DNA of 64,000 bases, from the NCBI GenBank assembly GCA_905214875.1, contig CAJMNR010000005.1:57620-121619 (forward strand), given 5' to 3'. This document shows positions 36,592-45,414 of this stretch, one piece after another; position 1 is the first letter of the stretch; each line of letters begins with the position of its first letter. The notes below the pieces were generated by a model. The model was given only the letters and a program-made list of their open reading frames with translations. It had not been told where the DNA came from and did no database searches. This DNA is from an uncultured bacterium. GTDB taxonomy: Bacteria > Bacillota > Clostridia > Lachnospirales > Lachnospiraceae. The translations under genes and the position numbers were made by a program.

Positions 36592-37529
36592 GCATTGCTT
36601 ACCTTTGGTTCTTTGTAAAATACAGAATTAATCGCTTCACTAATTGTATAGCTGATTCGATGGATGGAATCGTCTATATTCTTTGGTGTAACGAACATAT
36701 TGTTTACATCATGATCTGTCATTTCATTTAAGAACTGATAGATTTCCTGATCGGAAAAACCTTTTTTTCGAAGGGCGCTTTCCATCCGATCATCTACAAT
36801 AGTTGCCGCATCTACAACAGTTGGGACTCCCAATGCAATCACATCGATTCCTAAACTTTCCTTGTTTAGTGCATTGCGGTTGTTTCCAACACCTGCACCC
36901 GGACTAATTCCTGTGTCAGTAATCTGGATTGTCGTATTTAGACGACTCGTACTCCTAGCAGCTAAGGCATCAATTACTACAAGAAGATCCGGTTTCGTCT
37001 CCTTGATGACCCCTTTTAATATTTCTGAACTTTCCATTCCTGTTTGTCCCATAACTCCTGGTGATATGGCGCTCATGGATTCCATATTGTTTCTTTTCGC
37101 AAACTCTTTTCCAAATTCTTTTACAAGATGCCTTGTTACAAATAGGTTATCAATGACTTGTGGACCTAGTGCATCGGCCGTCAGATTCCTGTTCCCCAGC
37201 CCTGCCACCAATACATGCTTTCCCTCAACGCCTTTCGAGAGCTGTTCAATGTATTTTGCCACCTGTTTGCTGACAGGCTCATGATAACTTTCATCGGAAC
37301 CACTAATTTTTGGTGCTTCTATTGTAATATACGTGCCAATCGGCTTTCTCATTGCCTTGGCACCTCGTTCATCTTTTATGATGACTCTTGTGATCTTAAT
37401 ATCATTTTCTTCATCGTAATCTTCTTCTAAGACGACACCCTTAATTTCTACGTCGTCATCTTCAAAGGTTTCCCTCTCTTCTAATGCTAAATCGGTTCTT
37501 CTATTATTCAAATATCTTACTTCTTCCAT
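36588..37529 (-). CDS. gpr: Germination protease GPR
   Basis: A 313-residue protease that starts breakdown of small acid-soluble spore proteins during germination. The N-terminal propeptide has the SASP-like site NRRTDLALEERE, matching autoprocessing. Conserved segments VAGLGNRNLTADALGP, SPGVMGQTGMES, and AARSTSRLNTTIQI are seen. It is divergent from rpsT as in Bacillus and its 3' end overlaps the DUF1287 gene by 4 bases. Confidence 0.95.
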   Translation of the reverse strand: MEEVRYLNNRRTDLALEERETFEDDDVEIKGVVLEEDYDEENDIKITRVIIKDERGAKAMRKPIGTYITIEAPKISGSDESYHEPVSKQVAKYIEQLSKGVEGKHVLVAGLGNRNLTADALGPQVIDNLFVTRHLVKEFGKEFAKRNNMESMSAISPGVMGQTGMESSEILKGVIKETKPDLLVVIDALAARSTSRLNTTIQITDTGISPGAGVGNNRNALNKESLGIDVIALGVPTVVDAATIVDDRMESALRKKGFSDQEIYQFLNEMTDHDVNNMFVTPKNIDDSIHRISYTISEAINSVFYKEPKVSNA

Positions 37530-37673
37530 AAAATTCCCTCTCGTTTAGTATTAATAGAACTCAACTTTTCTTTGAATTTTCTTTACTCTTTCTATCTTCT
37601 CCATATCTAGCTAAATTCATGCGATTTCGATTACTTTCGCGACTTTTTTTACAAAAAAACTCACAAATGTATA

Positions 37674-37702
37674 TTGACAACTACAACACTTTATACTAAA
37701 CT
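37674..37702 (+). promoter_or_regulatory. Promoter of rpsT
   Basis: TTGACA (37674-37679) and TAAACT (37697-37702) are 17 bases apart, about 90 bases ahead of the start codon; the long leader may carry S20 autoregulation. Confidence 0.6.
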
Positions 37703-37793
37703 GTAGTAGTATGTTTACATTAGAAACGTCCGTGTCCGGATTTAATGAAACAATATTTTAACAAATTACCACATAGCAATGGAGGTGTACGGA

Positions 37794-38057
37794 TTGGCTA
37801 ACATTAAATCTGCTAAAAAGAGAATCAAAGTTATTGAAACTAAAACTATGAGAAATAAAGCAATTAAGTCTGCTGTTAAAACTGCAATTAAAAAAGTTGA
37901 AGCTGCTGTTGCTGCAAACGATAAAGAACTTGCAACTGCTAACTTAAGAGCTGCAATCTCAGAAATTAGCAAAGCTCAAAGCAAAGGTATCTACCACAAA
38001 AATACAGCTGCTAGAAAAATTTCTAGATTAACTGTAGCGGTAAACAAAATTGCTTAA
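37794..38057 (+). CDS. rpsT: 30S ribosomal protein S20
   Basis: An 87-residue ribosomal protein, a primary 16S rRNA binder. The sequence begins M(TTG)-ANIKSAKKRIKV, the standard S20 start, and is Lys/Ala rich with long helices. TTG 37794 is the right start, because GGAGGTG lies 7 bases upstream; an ATG five codons earlier would sit inside the ribosome binding site. Confidence 0.97.
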   Translation: MANIKSAKKRIKVIETKTMRNKAIKSAVKTAIKKVEAAVAANDKELATANLRAAISEISKAQSKGIYHKNTAARKISRLTVAVNKIA

Positions 38058-38079
38058 TGAATAGACAAACGTATAAGTA

Positions 38080-38109
38080 AAGGGAGTCATCTTGACTCCC
38101 TTTATTTTT
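38080..38109 (+). terminator. Terminator of rpsT
   Basis: AAAGGGAGTCA / TGACTCCCTTT with a 3-nt loop, then ATTTTTTTC. Confidence 0.93.
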
Positions 38110-38128
38110 TTCTTTCTAATTCAAAACA

Positions 38129-39190
38129 CTATTTAAAGAAATTCTCAATAAATTCCGCTGTGTATTCATTCACCTTTTCAAAATCCATATAGTCCTTATA
38201 GATTGCTTCGATATCGTCATGGATATCTTTCGTCTGCATTAAGGACTCAATTGCCACTTCTACAAGCTGTTTACGGTATAACTCATTAAACGAGAAGGTA
38301 CTCTCATACTTTTCAACAATAATTGGATCTAACAAATAATTCAAATCTACTATCTTTTCTACCTGCTTCGTAAATGTCATATTGGTCGTCAGGCACAAAT
38401 CTAGATCTTTAATAATCAGATGTACTGGGTCTTGTGGCATCAGGCTCGAATAATATACTTCCATTCCATATCCCATAAAGGATGCAAACTGAATTGCCAT
38501 CTTAATAAATTCTGCTGCTACACTAGATGGTCCATTTAACGCGATAATCTTCTCATCCGCTACGATAGACTCAAAGTAATCAATATAGCCTTGCGGAGTG
38601 ATTGCCTCTGCGAATAATTTTCTAATCTGTCCTTGTAATTTTCCTTTTTTCAAATCATGGGTGCCAAAGATATCCTGCACTTCCGCGCGTAATTCTTCTT
38701 TATCCAAGGCACACTGATAAAAATAGTTCGTATTCTCCTGCAATTTTCCTGCTGCTGCAAGATAAGCAAAGGTTCGTTTATACCCTCTGCTGTTCTCTTT
38801 CATCAGTTTCAAAATGTCTGCACGTTTCTTTTCCAGCCCTTTTTCATCAAGATATACACCAAGATTTAAGATATTATCAACTGCTCCTGGCGTTACGGGA
38901 TCAATCACATGTGGTGCTGTTCCATCAAGCATTGTGACTCCAAGCGATGGAATATGTACTGCGTCTAAGCTCTTCGCATCACTGGCACAATGAAAATGCT
39001 CTACTGCATAGCCTTTTTCTCTTGCCGTCTTACTAAACAGATTCATAAATGTATTCTTACCTACACCTGGTCCGCCTTTCAACACGTATATACGCTTGTT
39101 TGTTACCCAAGGGGCGATAATGCCCTCAAAATAATTCACAAACCCTTTGCTCGTGTTACCACCTGGAAAATAATGCTTCGTCAAATTCAT
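38129..39190 (-). CDS. P-loop NTPase of the PRK06851 type, unknown function
   Basis: A 353-residue cytoplasmic protein with a Walker A motif KGGPGVGKNTF near residues 37-47 and a second, degenerate P-loop-like half (IALNGPSSVAAEF) around residue 205. This two-half arrangement matches a conserved Firmicutes family with no assigned function (recalled as PRK06851). ATG 39190 follows GGAGGTCTTT. Conserved His/Cys in HFHCASDAKSLD may mark the active site. It stands alone. Confidence 0.75.
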   Translation of the reverse strand: MNLTKHYFPGGNTSKGFVNYFEGIIAPWVTNKRIYVLKGGPGVGKNTFMNLFSKTAREKGYAVEHFHCASDAKSLDAVHIPSLGVTMLDGTAPHVIDPVTPGAVDNILNLGVYLDEKGLEKKRADILKLMKENSRGYKRTFAYLAAAGKLQENTNYFYQCALDKEELRAEVQDIFGTHDLKKGKLQGQIRKLFAEAITPQGYIDYFESIVADEKIIALNGPSSVAAEFIKMAIQFASFMGYGMEVYYSSLMPQDPVHLIIKDLDLCLTTNMTFTKQVEKIVDLNYLLDPIIVEKYESTFSFNELYRKQLVEVAIESLMQTKDIHDDIEAIYKDYMDFEKVNEYTAEFIENFFK

Positions 39191-39305
39191 AAAGACCTCC
39201 ACGATTCACACATACCTTACATTTCTATTTTATTAGCAACTGATTGTCTATATGTGCTTTTAATGCTATAATAGTTGGAAAAGTCGTTGATAAAAGGAGA
39301 GTAAC

Positions 39306-39734
39306 ATGAACATATTAGTAAGCGCTTGTTTAATTGGAATTGGATGTCGTTATGATGGAAAAAGTGTAATAAATGATGATGCCATGGCATTAATGGAAAA
39401 ATACACAGTCATTCCTTACTGTCCGGAAGTTTATGGCGGCCTTCCTACTCCAAGATGCCCAGCTGAAATCAAGGGAAACCATGTCATTACAAAAGAGGGC
39501 ACTGACGTAACGAAACAGTATGCTGCGGGAGCAAAAGAAGCGCTTCGCCTATGCAAGCTTTATGACTGCCAATATGCAGTGCTAAAAGAAAAAAGTCCTT
39601 CCTGTGGCTCTGGCCTTATCTACGACGGTACGTTTACAGGCACATTAATCGATGATGACGGCATGACTGCCAAGCTGTTAAAAGCGGCAGGAATTCGCGT
39701 CATTGGGGAATCACAGATTAAACGAATCTTATAG
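39306..39734 (+). CDS. DUF523 family protein
   Basis: A 142-residue protein of the DUF523 family with conserved cysteines: VSACLIGIGCRYDGKS at the start, PYCPEVYGGLPTPRCPAEI, and LKEKSPSCGSG. The conserved Cys and Pro suggest metal or persulfide chemistry, but no activity is established for this stand-alone form. Promoter not obvious; a strong terminator follows. Confidence 0.9.
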   Translation: MNILVSACLIGIGCRYDGKSVINDDAMALMEKYTVIPYCPEVYGGLPTPRCPAEIKGNHVITKEGTDVTKQYAAGAKEALRLCKLYDCQYAVLKEKSPSCGSGLIYDGTFTGTLIDDDGMTAKLLKAAGIRVIGESQIKRIL

Positions 39735-39740
39735 AAAAAA

Positions 39741-39777
39741 AGAAACGGAATGCGTAAACTATTCGCATTCCGTTTCT
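39741..39777. terminator. Bidirectional terminator (DUF523 / TPR gene)
   Basis: AGAAACGGAATGCG / CGCATTCCGTTTCT perfect 14-bp stem, flanked by A-run and T-containing tail, in a 49-bp convergent gap. Confidence 0.88.
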
Positions 39778-39783
39778 TCTCGT

Positions 39784-40809
39784 TTAGTCATTCTGGTAAA
39801 TCCTTAAAAAATCCTTATATGTAATGAATTTGATTACTTCGCCTTCGTCTGGAAGGTTCTCTTCGCAATAAGATTCATACTTTTTTTCAGATACTACTGT
39901 TCCATCGATTTTCCATTCTTGCTTTAAGTTTCCTTTCGTGTTTGTCACTCCGCGTTCCGTCGCCTCATACTTTTGCTGTAAGTTGTTGTTTACAAGCTCA
40001 TAGCCATATTTGGTATCTTGATAATTCTCATTTTGTCCGTCTAATGTATCGGTCCGAATCACTTTGCGCTCCTTGTAATAGAGTACAAATGGGCCCTGTG
40101 TATAGTCAATGACATCTTCTTTTACTATGTTATTTTCCAAAGAAGGTAACATTCCACAATATATGACTTCTCCTGACTTATAGGAATATACATAAATACC
40201 TTCTTTATACCTGCTGCTATTAAACAACAGCTCTTCAATTCCATCTTGGTCAAGATCTAATAAAGTAACCATGACAAGCATGGCTGTATCGGTCTTTTCA
40301 TTTCCGACGATTTCCGTAAATTCTTCTGGCAGGTTCTTTACTTCCGGAAATTCTTTTCGCTCTAATTTCTTGATATATCCTTTTTGTGCCTCTTTGTTAT
40401 CGTCTGGTGTCGGAATGGCTTCGGGCTCTGAGGTTTGCTGCTTTCCTTTCTGACCTAGTTTTTTATTGATCCGTTCTAACTCTTCTCGCAAACGTTCGTC
40501 TTTCGTCTTATCTACGCCTTTTTGCAAAACTTCCGCAGCCTTTGTGTCATTTTCTAACGCCTCATATACTTTCGCTAGGCCAAGATACGCTTCCACGCAA
40601 GTATCATCTTCATGCAGCGCTTTCTCATATGCATATCGGGCCTGTCCATAGTTTTCCTCCTCATAATACTGTTCTCCAAATGACAATTGTTCTTTTAGCT
40701 TCTTATCGTTGTTCTTCTCTGTACATATTACAGAAATACCAACTGCAATGATTGCTATCGAAGTTAAAACTGTAATCCAAATTGCTTTAGAATGAACGCT
40801 CTTTTTCAT
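39784..40809 (-). CDS. Membrane-anchored TPR-repeat protein
   Basis: A 341-residue protein: one N-terminal membrane segment (residues about 10-28), TPR repeats (QLSFGEQYYEEENYGQARYAYEKAL and AYLGLAKVYEALENDTKAAEVLQKG, with 34-residue spacing), a charged linker, and a C-terminal domain containing an EF-hand/FG-GAP-like turn DLDQDGIEELL. The C-terminal half resembles exported proteins that report on cell surface, but no enzyme is recognised. A partner-binding scaffold is the likely role. Confidence 0.75.
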   Translation of the reverse strand: MKKSVHSKAIWITVLTSIAIIAVGISVICTEKNNDKKLKEQLSFGEQYYEEENYGQARYAYEKALHEDDTCVEAYLGLAKVYEALENDTKAAEVLQKGVDKTKDERLREELERINKKLGQKGKQQTSEPEAIPTPDDNKEAQKGYIKKLERKEFPEVKNLPEEFTEIVGNEKTDTAMLVMVTLLDLDQDGIEELLFNSSRYKEGIYVYSYKSGEVIYCGMLPSLENNIVKEDVIDYTQGPFVLYYKERKVIRTDTLDGQNENYQDTKYGYELVNNNLQQKYEATERGVTNTKGNLKQEWKIDGTVVSEKKYESYCEENLPDEGEVIKFITYKDFLRIYQND

Positions 40810-40968
40810 TGACGCCCTCCCTCTATGATCCTATCTCAATCATGACACAACCGGACATTTAGCCAATTTATCCTAGTATTAATACTTTATTCACTTTTCT
40901 TCGGAATAGAACGGTTTAGCCGTAAATTCTGCCTGCAAAAGCTAGCGTTTTCTAACCATTATTCTTGA

Positions 40969-41014
40969 AACGAAAAAAGCCGCTACACTTTTTGTGTAAC
41001 AGCTTTTTTTCGTT
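40969..41014 (-). terminator. Terminator of the P450 gene
   Basis: An imperfect stem of about 20 bp closes on a TTTTT loop (arms AACGAAAAAAGC...CTACAC near 40969-40988 and GTGTAACAGC... near 40994-41014). The arm itself supplies a T-run on the minus strand. Confidence 0.7.
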
Positions 41015-41034
41015 GTATTTTTTCCAAAGATCAT

Positions 41035-42300
41035 TTACTTTGGCCGTCTAGCAATGTTATGAATGACAATTTTATCTTTCGGCAGTGTTGGTATTTTCGT
41101 AAGCTCATACGTAATATCCTGCCCCTTTACAAGCTCATACTCTATCGTAATCGCCAAAAATTCTACACTTGCTTCTAATATCCGTTTTGTTATCCTTTCC
41201 CCTGGACAACGATGACCTTTCTGCATATCTCCAGAACCTTGTGCAACCAGTTTATCGGAATCGCCACTCAAATTACTAAAATTCTCTGGGTCAAACTGAT
41301 TTGGATTCTTCCAGATGTTTGGATCATGATTGATTCCATATACATCTAACAATACATGCTCATTCTTCTTAAACGGATACCCTTTCCAGACAAAATCCTC
41401 CTTTACAATCGCTCCCAAAAACGGTGCTAACGGATAATACCTTCGAACTTCTTCACAAAATTTATATAAATAATGCTCTTCTTGATTTCTTATACACTCT
41501 AAACATTCAGGGTTTTCATGAAGGGCAAGTGCTGCAAATGTAATATAAATCGTCGAAGCAACAATCGGACGGATTACATTGATCATCTCTACTGCAGCCA
41601 TATGATTATCAAAAACATTTCCATCATCATCTTTAAACTCACATACTTTGTAGACCGGACTATCTTTCGGAACTTCAATAAAGCCTTGTCTTATATCCGA
41701 AAATATCTTTTCCATCCATTTTTCAAATGATTTTCTGGCAGCCTTTCCTTCCTCATGTGCATCAAATTCGGTACCGAATCCAAATACCATTTCCATACAC
41801 TCATTGGCTTTGTTGTTTTTTATCTCTTCATCAACAGGAACGGATGCCCATTGACAAACGCAAGTAAACAACGCCACTTTTATGGCATCAAATAACACGA
41901 TTGGTTCATGAAATTCCCATACGCTTATGGATTTATCCAAGTATTCTTTATAGATTTTGATAAATTCCTCTTCCGCCTCTTTACTAAGAATCGACAGAAA
42001 CATCTGGCGCCTTGTTTGGTGTTCTTTTCCTTCCAGTCCATGTACTGTATTTTCGCCAAACAGCGTCTTCTTTACATATCCCGGTGCCACGCCTTTTCTC
42101 GTAAACTTATTATTGTCATAAAATAAGCCTACTGCATCTGCTCCTGTGATACAGATTACTTTTCTAGCCATTAAATGGGTAGAAAAGATTTCTGTATCCA
42201 GCTCGGCCATACGATTCTGTACAAATCGGTAACCTTCCTTCTTTAGTTTTAGCGAATTTTCAAGCCCTTTGTCTTGTGGGATTGTTTTGTTCTCTGGCAT
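41035..42300 (-). CDS. CYP152-type cytochrome P450 (fatty-acid peroxygenase)
   Basis: A 421-residue heme thiolate protein. The Cys ligand is in GDMQKGHRCPGERIT near residue 360, with the short CYP152-like loop instead of the canonical FxxGxxxCxG; the helix I region has NVIRPIVASTIYITF, where Arg-Pro replaces the acid-Thr pair and binds the fatty-acid carboxylate in CYP152 enzymes. These use hydrogen peroxide, not a reductase, which suits an anaerobe without redox partners. No reductase gene lies nearby. Substrate and product positions (alpha or beta hydroxylation, decarboxylation) are not determinable. Confidence 0.87.
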   Translation of the reverse strand: MPENKTIPQDKGLENSLKLKKEGYRFVQNRMAELDTEIFSTHLMARKVICITGADAVGLFYDNNKFTRKGVAPGYVKKTLFGENTVHGLEGKEHQTRRQMFLSILSKEAEEEFIKIYKEYLDKSISVWEFHEPIVLFDAIKVALFTCVCQWASVPVDEEIKNNKANECMEMVFGFGTEFDAHEEGKAARKSFEKWMEKIFSDIRQGFIEVPKDSPVYKVCEFKDDDGNVFDNHMAAVEMINVIRPIVASTIYITFAALALHENPECLECIRNQEEHYLYKFCEEVRRYYPLAPFLGAIVKEDFVWKGYPFKKNEHVLLDVYGINHDPNIWKNPNQFDPENFSNLSGDSDKLVAQGSGDMQKGHRCPGERITKRILEASVEFLAITIEYELVKGQDITYELTKIPTLPKDKIVIHNIARRPK

Positions 42301-42357
42301 AATCGTCCTCCAAAGCCGTTCATAATAATGCTGTTAGTATTTCCACTAATTACATTA

Positions 42358-43134
42358 TTATGCTTCTTTTGCTTGGGGCGTCTGATATCCTGGCTGATCT
42401 TTTTCATCTTCAAATAACACGCCGTCTACGATACGAACGACACGCTTTGCATGTTTTGCTACATTTAAATCATGGGTGATCATTATGATTGTATTGCCCA
42501 TATCATTTAATTTCTTGAATAGCTTTAATACTTCCTTACCACTATTGCTGTCAAGCGCTCCGGTCGGTTCATCTGCAAGAAGTATGGATGGTTTCCCACT
42601 TAATGCTCTTGCAATTGCCACCCTCTGCTGTTGACCACCAGATAATTCACTTGGTCTATGGGAAAGACGCTCCGAAAGGCCTAACAATGTAATCGTGTCT
42701 AATACTTCTGCTTCTGCCTGCTTGTGAGTATATCCGCGCATCAATAACGGCATCATGATATTCTGAAGAACCGAATATGTTGGAATCAATTGATAACGTT
42801 GAAAGATAAAACCAATCTTTGTATTTCGAATCTTAGTCAGATCTTTTTCCTTTGTCTTGTGTATCGCTACCGTATCTAAATAATATTCACCTTCATCCGG
42901 GACATCCATACAGCCGATGATATTCATCAGTGTACTCTTACCACTACCTGATGGACCAAGAATCGCTAAGAATTCTCCTTTTTCAACAGTTAGGTTGATG
43001 TCCTTTAATACATGTAGCTTGCCGCCTCCGACATTATAGCTTTTATTAATATCTTTTAGATGTACCATGTATTTATCTGCGTCTTCTGACAAGACCTCTA
43101 ATTCCTTGCCTTTTCTTTTCTTAAATAGTTTCAT
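42358..43134 (-). CDS. MacB-like ABC exporter ATP-binding protein
   Basis: A 258-residue ATPase with all ABC motifs: Walker A GPSGSGKST, Q-loop FQRYQLIPTYSV, signature LSGGQQQRVAIARAL, Walker B ILLADEPTGALD, H-loop ITHD. Extra N-terminal Lys-rich 30 residues precede the domain. ATG 43134 lies behind AAAGGAGGTGCATGGACAA, beginning inside the preceding lipoprotein gene; the GTG a few codons earlier is too close to the site. It is the last gene of the five-gene export operon starting at 49094. Confidence 0.92.
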   Translation of the reverse strand: MKLFKKRKGKELEVLSEDADKYMVHLKDINKSYNVGGGKLHVLKDINLTVEKGEFLAILGPSGSGKSTLMNIIGCMDVPDEGEYYLDTVAIHKTKEKDLTKIRNTKIGFIFQRYQLIPTYSVLQNIMMPLLMRGYTHKQAEAEVLDTITLLGLSERLSHRPSELSGGQQQRVAIARALSGKPSILLADEPTGALDSNSGKEVLKLFKKLNDMGNTIIMITHDLNVAKHAKRVVRIVDGVLFEDEKDQPGYQTPQAKEA

Positions 43135-43151
43135 TTGTCCATGCACCTCCT

Positions 43152-43946
43152 TTAAGCAACAATCCAAACTCCTACTACTACCTCTTCGCCTGCATCATTT
43201 GTCTGCACAACGATCTTTAGTGTATCGTCTACTGCGATTCTGGAAAACGTAGTCGTCGTACCGAGCATAGTCGTTACCTTTGTTCCAACAGGAATCATAA
43301 TCGTTTCTTCTTCTCCTGTAAGCTGGTACATCGTCCTAGTTTGTTTCTCCGAACTTGAGTCATCTGAACTTGATTTGTCTAAATTTGATTTATCTGAATT
43401 CGTCTTTCCTGATTGACTGCTTCCTTGATTCGACGAATCTGTATTTGCATTATTCATATCTGGTGGTGTCTGGCCATCTGTTCCGCCACCATTCATATCG
43501 GATGGGGCCTGGCCATTTCCGCCTCCACTACTCATATCCGGTGGTGCCTGTCCATTCCCGCCTCCACTACTCATATCCGGCGGTGTCTGGCCTTGTTCGT
43601 TACCACTTTGCATTTGGCCGGATGAGACATCCCCAGATTGTTGATTACTTCCTTGCGTGTTGTCTTGTGTACCAGTTGAATCTGAACTTTCCGGTGATGC
43701 AGAGGATGAAGTCCCTGACTGTTTATTTCCTCGATTTCCACCTTTCATCGAACTCATATCCGATGAGGAAACTTCAGTTGCAAGTGCGATTACAAGCTCG
43801 TTTCCGTTGATCTTTGTCACTTGACCATATTTTAATGACTGATTGCTTTCTAACACAACGTCTGTACTATTGGTATCTTTCGAGGATCCACCACATCCGG
43901 CAAGTACGAGACAACTGATCATTGCTACTACAAAACCTTTTTTCAT
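43152..43946 (-). CDS. Low-complexity lipoprotein with 13-residue repeats in export operon
   Basis: A 264-residue predicted lipoprotein: LVLAGCGGSSK with the lipobox LAGC near residue 18. The middle is Gly/Ser/Asn/Gln/Pro rich and carries four tandem copies of a 13-residue unit related to GQAPPDMSSGGGN (residues about 120-170), then a Ser/Asp/Lys run. The C-terminal 70 residues form a regular domain (MIPVGTKVTTMLG, FSRIAVDDTLKIV) similar to a part after a short N-terminal strand (LKYGQVTKINGNELVIAL). It lies between the permease and ATPase of one operon. A substrate-capture or wall-spanning spacer role is inferred. Confidence 0.8.
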   Translation of the reverse strand: MKKGFVVAMISCLVLAGCGGSSKDTNSTDVVLESNQSLKYGQVTKINGNELVIALATEVSSSDMSSMKGGNRGNKQSGTSSSASPESSDSTGTQDNTQGSNQQSGDVSSGQMQSGNEQGQTPPDMSSGGGNGQAPPDMSSGGGNGQAPSDMNGGGTDGQTPPDMNNANTDSSNQGSSQSGKTNSDKSNLDKSSSDDSSSEKQTRTMYQLTGEEETIMIPVGTKVTTMLGTTTTFSRIAVDDTLKIVVQTNDAGEEVVVGVWIVA

Positions 43947-43959
43947 GAATGTCCCCTCC

Positions 43960-45414
43960 TTAATCTTGATTTAATGCTTCGATTGGAATTAATCTGGATG
44001 CTTTCCATGCTGGATAGAAACCAAATACTGTTCCGGTTACGATGGCAAATCCTACGGCAAGCATAGCACCTGCAACAGAAAGATCTGCTCTTACATTAAA
44101 GTGACTGACAATCGGAGTGATACCAAAGCTTAGCAGTACACCAATTGCTCCACCAATAATACTGATTGCTGTTGCTTCTAAAAGGAACTCAAGTAAGATG
44201 TCTTTCTTGGATGCTCCAATTGCTTTTAAGATACCGATTTCATTGGTACGTTCTTTTACGGATACGAACAGTACGTTCATAATACCGATACCACCTACGG
44301 TAAATACGATGGCTGCCATGGCAACTAATAAGACTGTAAGTGTTTCATTTGATGAACTTGCTGCTTCCATCTTGCTTCCTGCATCTGTAATCGTAAACTC
44401 TGCATTGTTATAAGTTTCTTCTAATACGGATTGGATGTTTGTCTTCATCGTATCAACCGTACTTACATCTTCTGCAATTACTGTAATAATTGGACTTACA
44501 TCACTTCCTGTTAAATACTTCACTCCTGTTGCATAAGGAATAAAAATTGCTGTATCAGGGCTAATTCCTGAGGATACGGAACCGACATCAGATAATACGC
44601 CATTTACAACATATGGTCTTGAATCAATATAAATTGTAGAGTCATAGGCATCTACTACTGAGCCAAAGATTTCTTTTGCTACGGTTGCACCAATGACACA
44701 GACTTTATTCTTACTTTCCTCATCGGATTCAGTAATAAAGTCACCAATCTGGAGTGTTAAGTTACTCATAGATGCGTAATTGTGTTTTACACCACCAATG
44801 GTATAAGTGGTTGCTTCTTCTAAGTCTCCTCCTTCTACTGAGGATTTTGTAGAGAGGGAAATCGTAGCTTCGCTAATACCTGGAACGAATGTCGTAATAT
44901 CATCCATATCCTCTTCGTCTAATACGATTTTTTCCTGATTCATTCGGTCGCTCATGTCGTTACTTCCCATGCCGCCGCCCATGATCATGCCTCCCATTCC
45001 GCCACCAAATCCACCGGCAAAATCTCGACCTCCACCAAAAGAGCTTCCTTTTCCCGAACTATTGGATGTGCTTCCTGAAGAGCTTCCTTTCCCTCCACTA
45101 GGCATGGATGGCATATTTCCGCCTCCCATATTTCCGCCTCCCATGGAAGGAGCTCCTCCGCTACTGCCTCCCGACGAGGAATTGGTAGAACTTTTAGAAC
45201 TAGAACTATTTGCAGTTTCATAGGAAATATCAATGGCACCTGCATTCAGGTTTTTAAACTGCTCTGCTACTTCTGCCTGACTGCCTTGCCCGATTGCAAT
45301 TACCATGACGATGGTTGCTGCACCTACTACAATACCAATTGACGTAAGGATTACTTTGAACTTATTTTGAACGATGTTAAGCCAGACAAGTCGAACTAAT
45401 TCGTTTATTTTCAT
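43960..45414 (-). CDS. MacB-like ABC transporter permease with Gly/Ser/Met-rich insert
   Basis: A 484-residue FtsX/MacB permease: N-terminal membrane span (residues about 17-40), an extracytoplasmic domain, and three C-terminal spans with VKERTNEIGILKAIGASKKDIL, the family signature. Between about residues 70 and 150 a long insert is composed of Gly, Ser, Met and Asn (SGGGNMGGGNMPSMPSGGK-type). Its start overlaps the previous adaptor gene by 4 bases (ATGA), indicating coupling. With two HlyD-type adaptors, a lipoprotein and the ATPase it makes an efflux or export complex. Confidence 0.9.
   Translation of the reverse strand: MKINELVRLVWLNIVQNKFKVILTSIGIVVGAATIVMVIAIGQGSQAEVAEQFKNLNAGAIDISYETANSSSSKSSTNSSSGGSSGGAPSMGGGNMGGGNMPSMPSGGKGSSSGSTSNSSGKGSSFGGGRDFAGGFGGGMGGMIMGGGMGSNDMSDRMNQEKIVLDEEDMDDITTFVPGISEATISLSTKSSVEGGDLEEATTYTIGGVKHNYASMSNLTLQIGDFITESDEESKNKVCVIGATVAKEIFGSVVDAYDSTIYIDSRPYVVNGVLSDVGSVSSGISPDTAIFIPYATGVKYLTGSDVSPIITVIAEDVSTVDTMKTNIQSVLEETYNNAEFTITDAGSKMEAASSSNETLTVLLVAMAAIVFTVGGIGIMNVLFVSVKERTNEIGILKAIGASKKDILLEFLLEATAISIIGGAIGVLLSFGITPIVSHFNVRADLSVAGAMLAVGFAIVTGTVFGFYPAWKASRLIPIEALNQD

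Noticed and set aside
37779..37793. ATG start five codons upstream for ribosomal protein S20
   Set aside because: It would include the ribosome binding site in the coding region; TTG 37794 gives the standard S20 N-terminus.
43413..43625. Regular repeats at 43,430-43,620 as a possible CRISPR array
   Set aside because: Repeats are contiguous without spacers and translate to a periodic protein; it is a coding repeat.
44954..45223. Frames on both strands over the Gly/Ser/Met insert of the permease
   Set aside because: Shadow frames caused by biased composition; the permease frame is supported by flanking domains.
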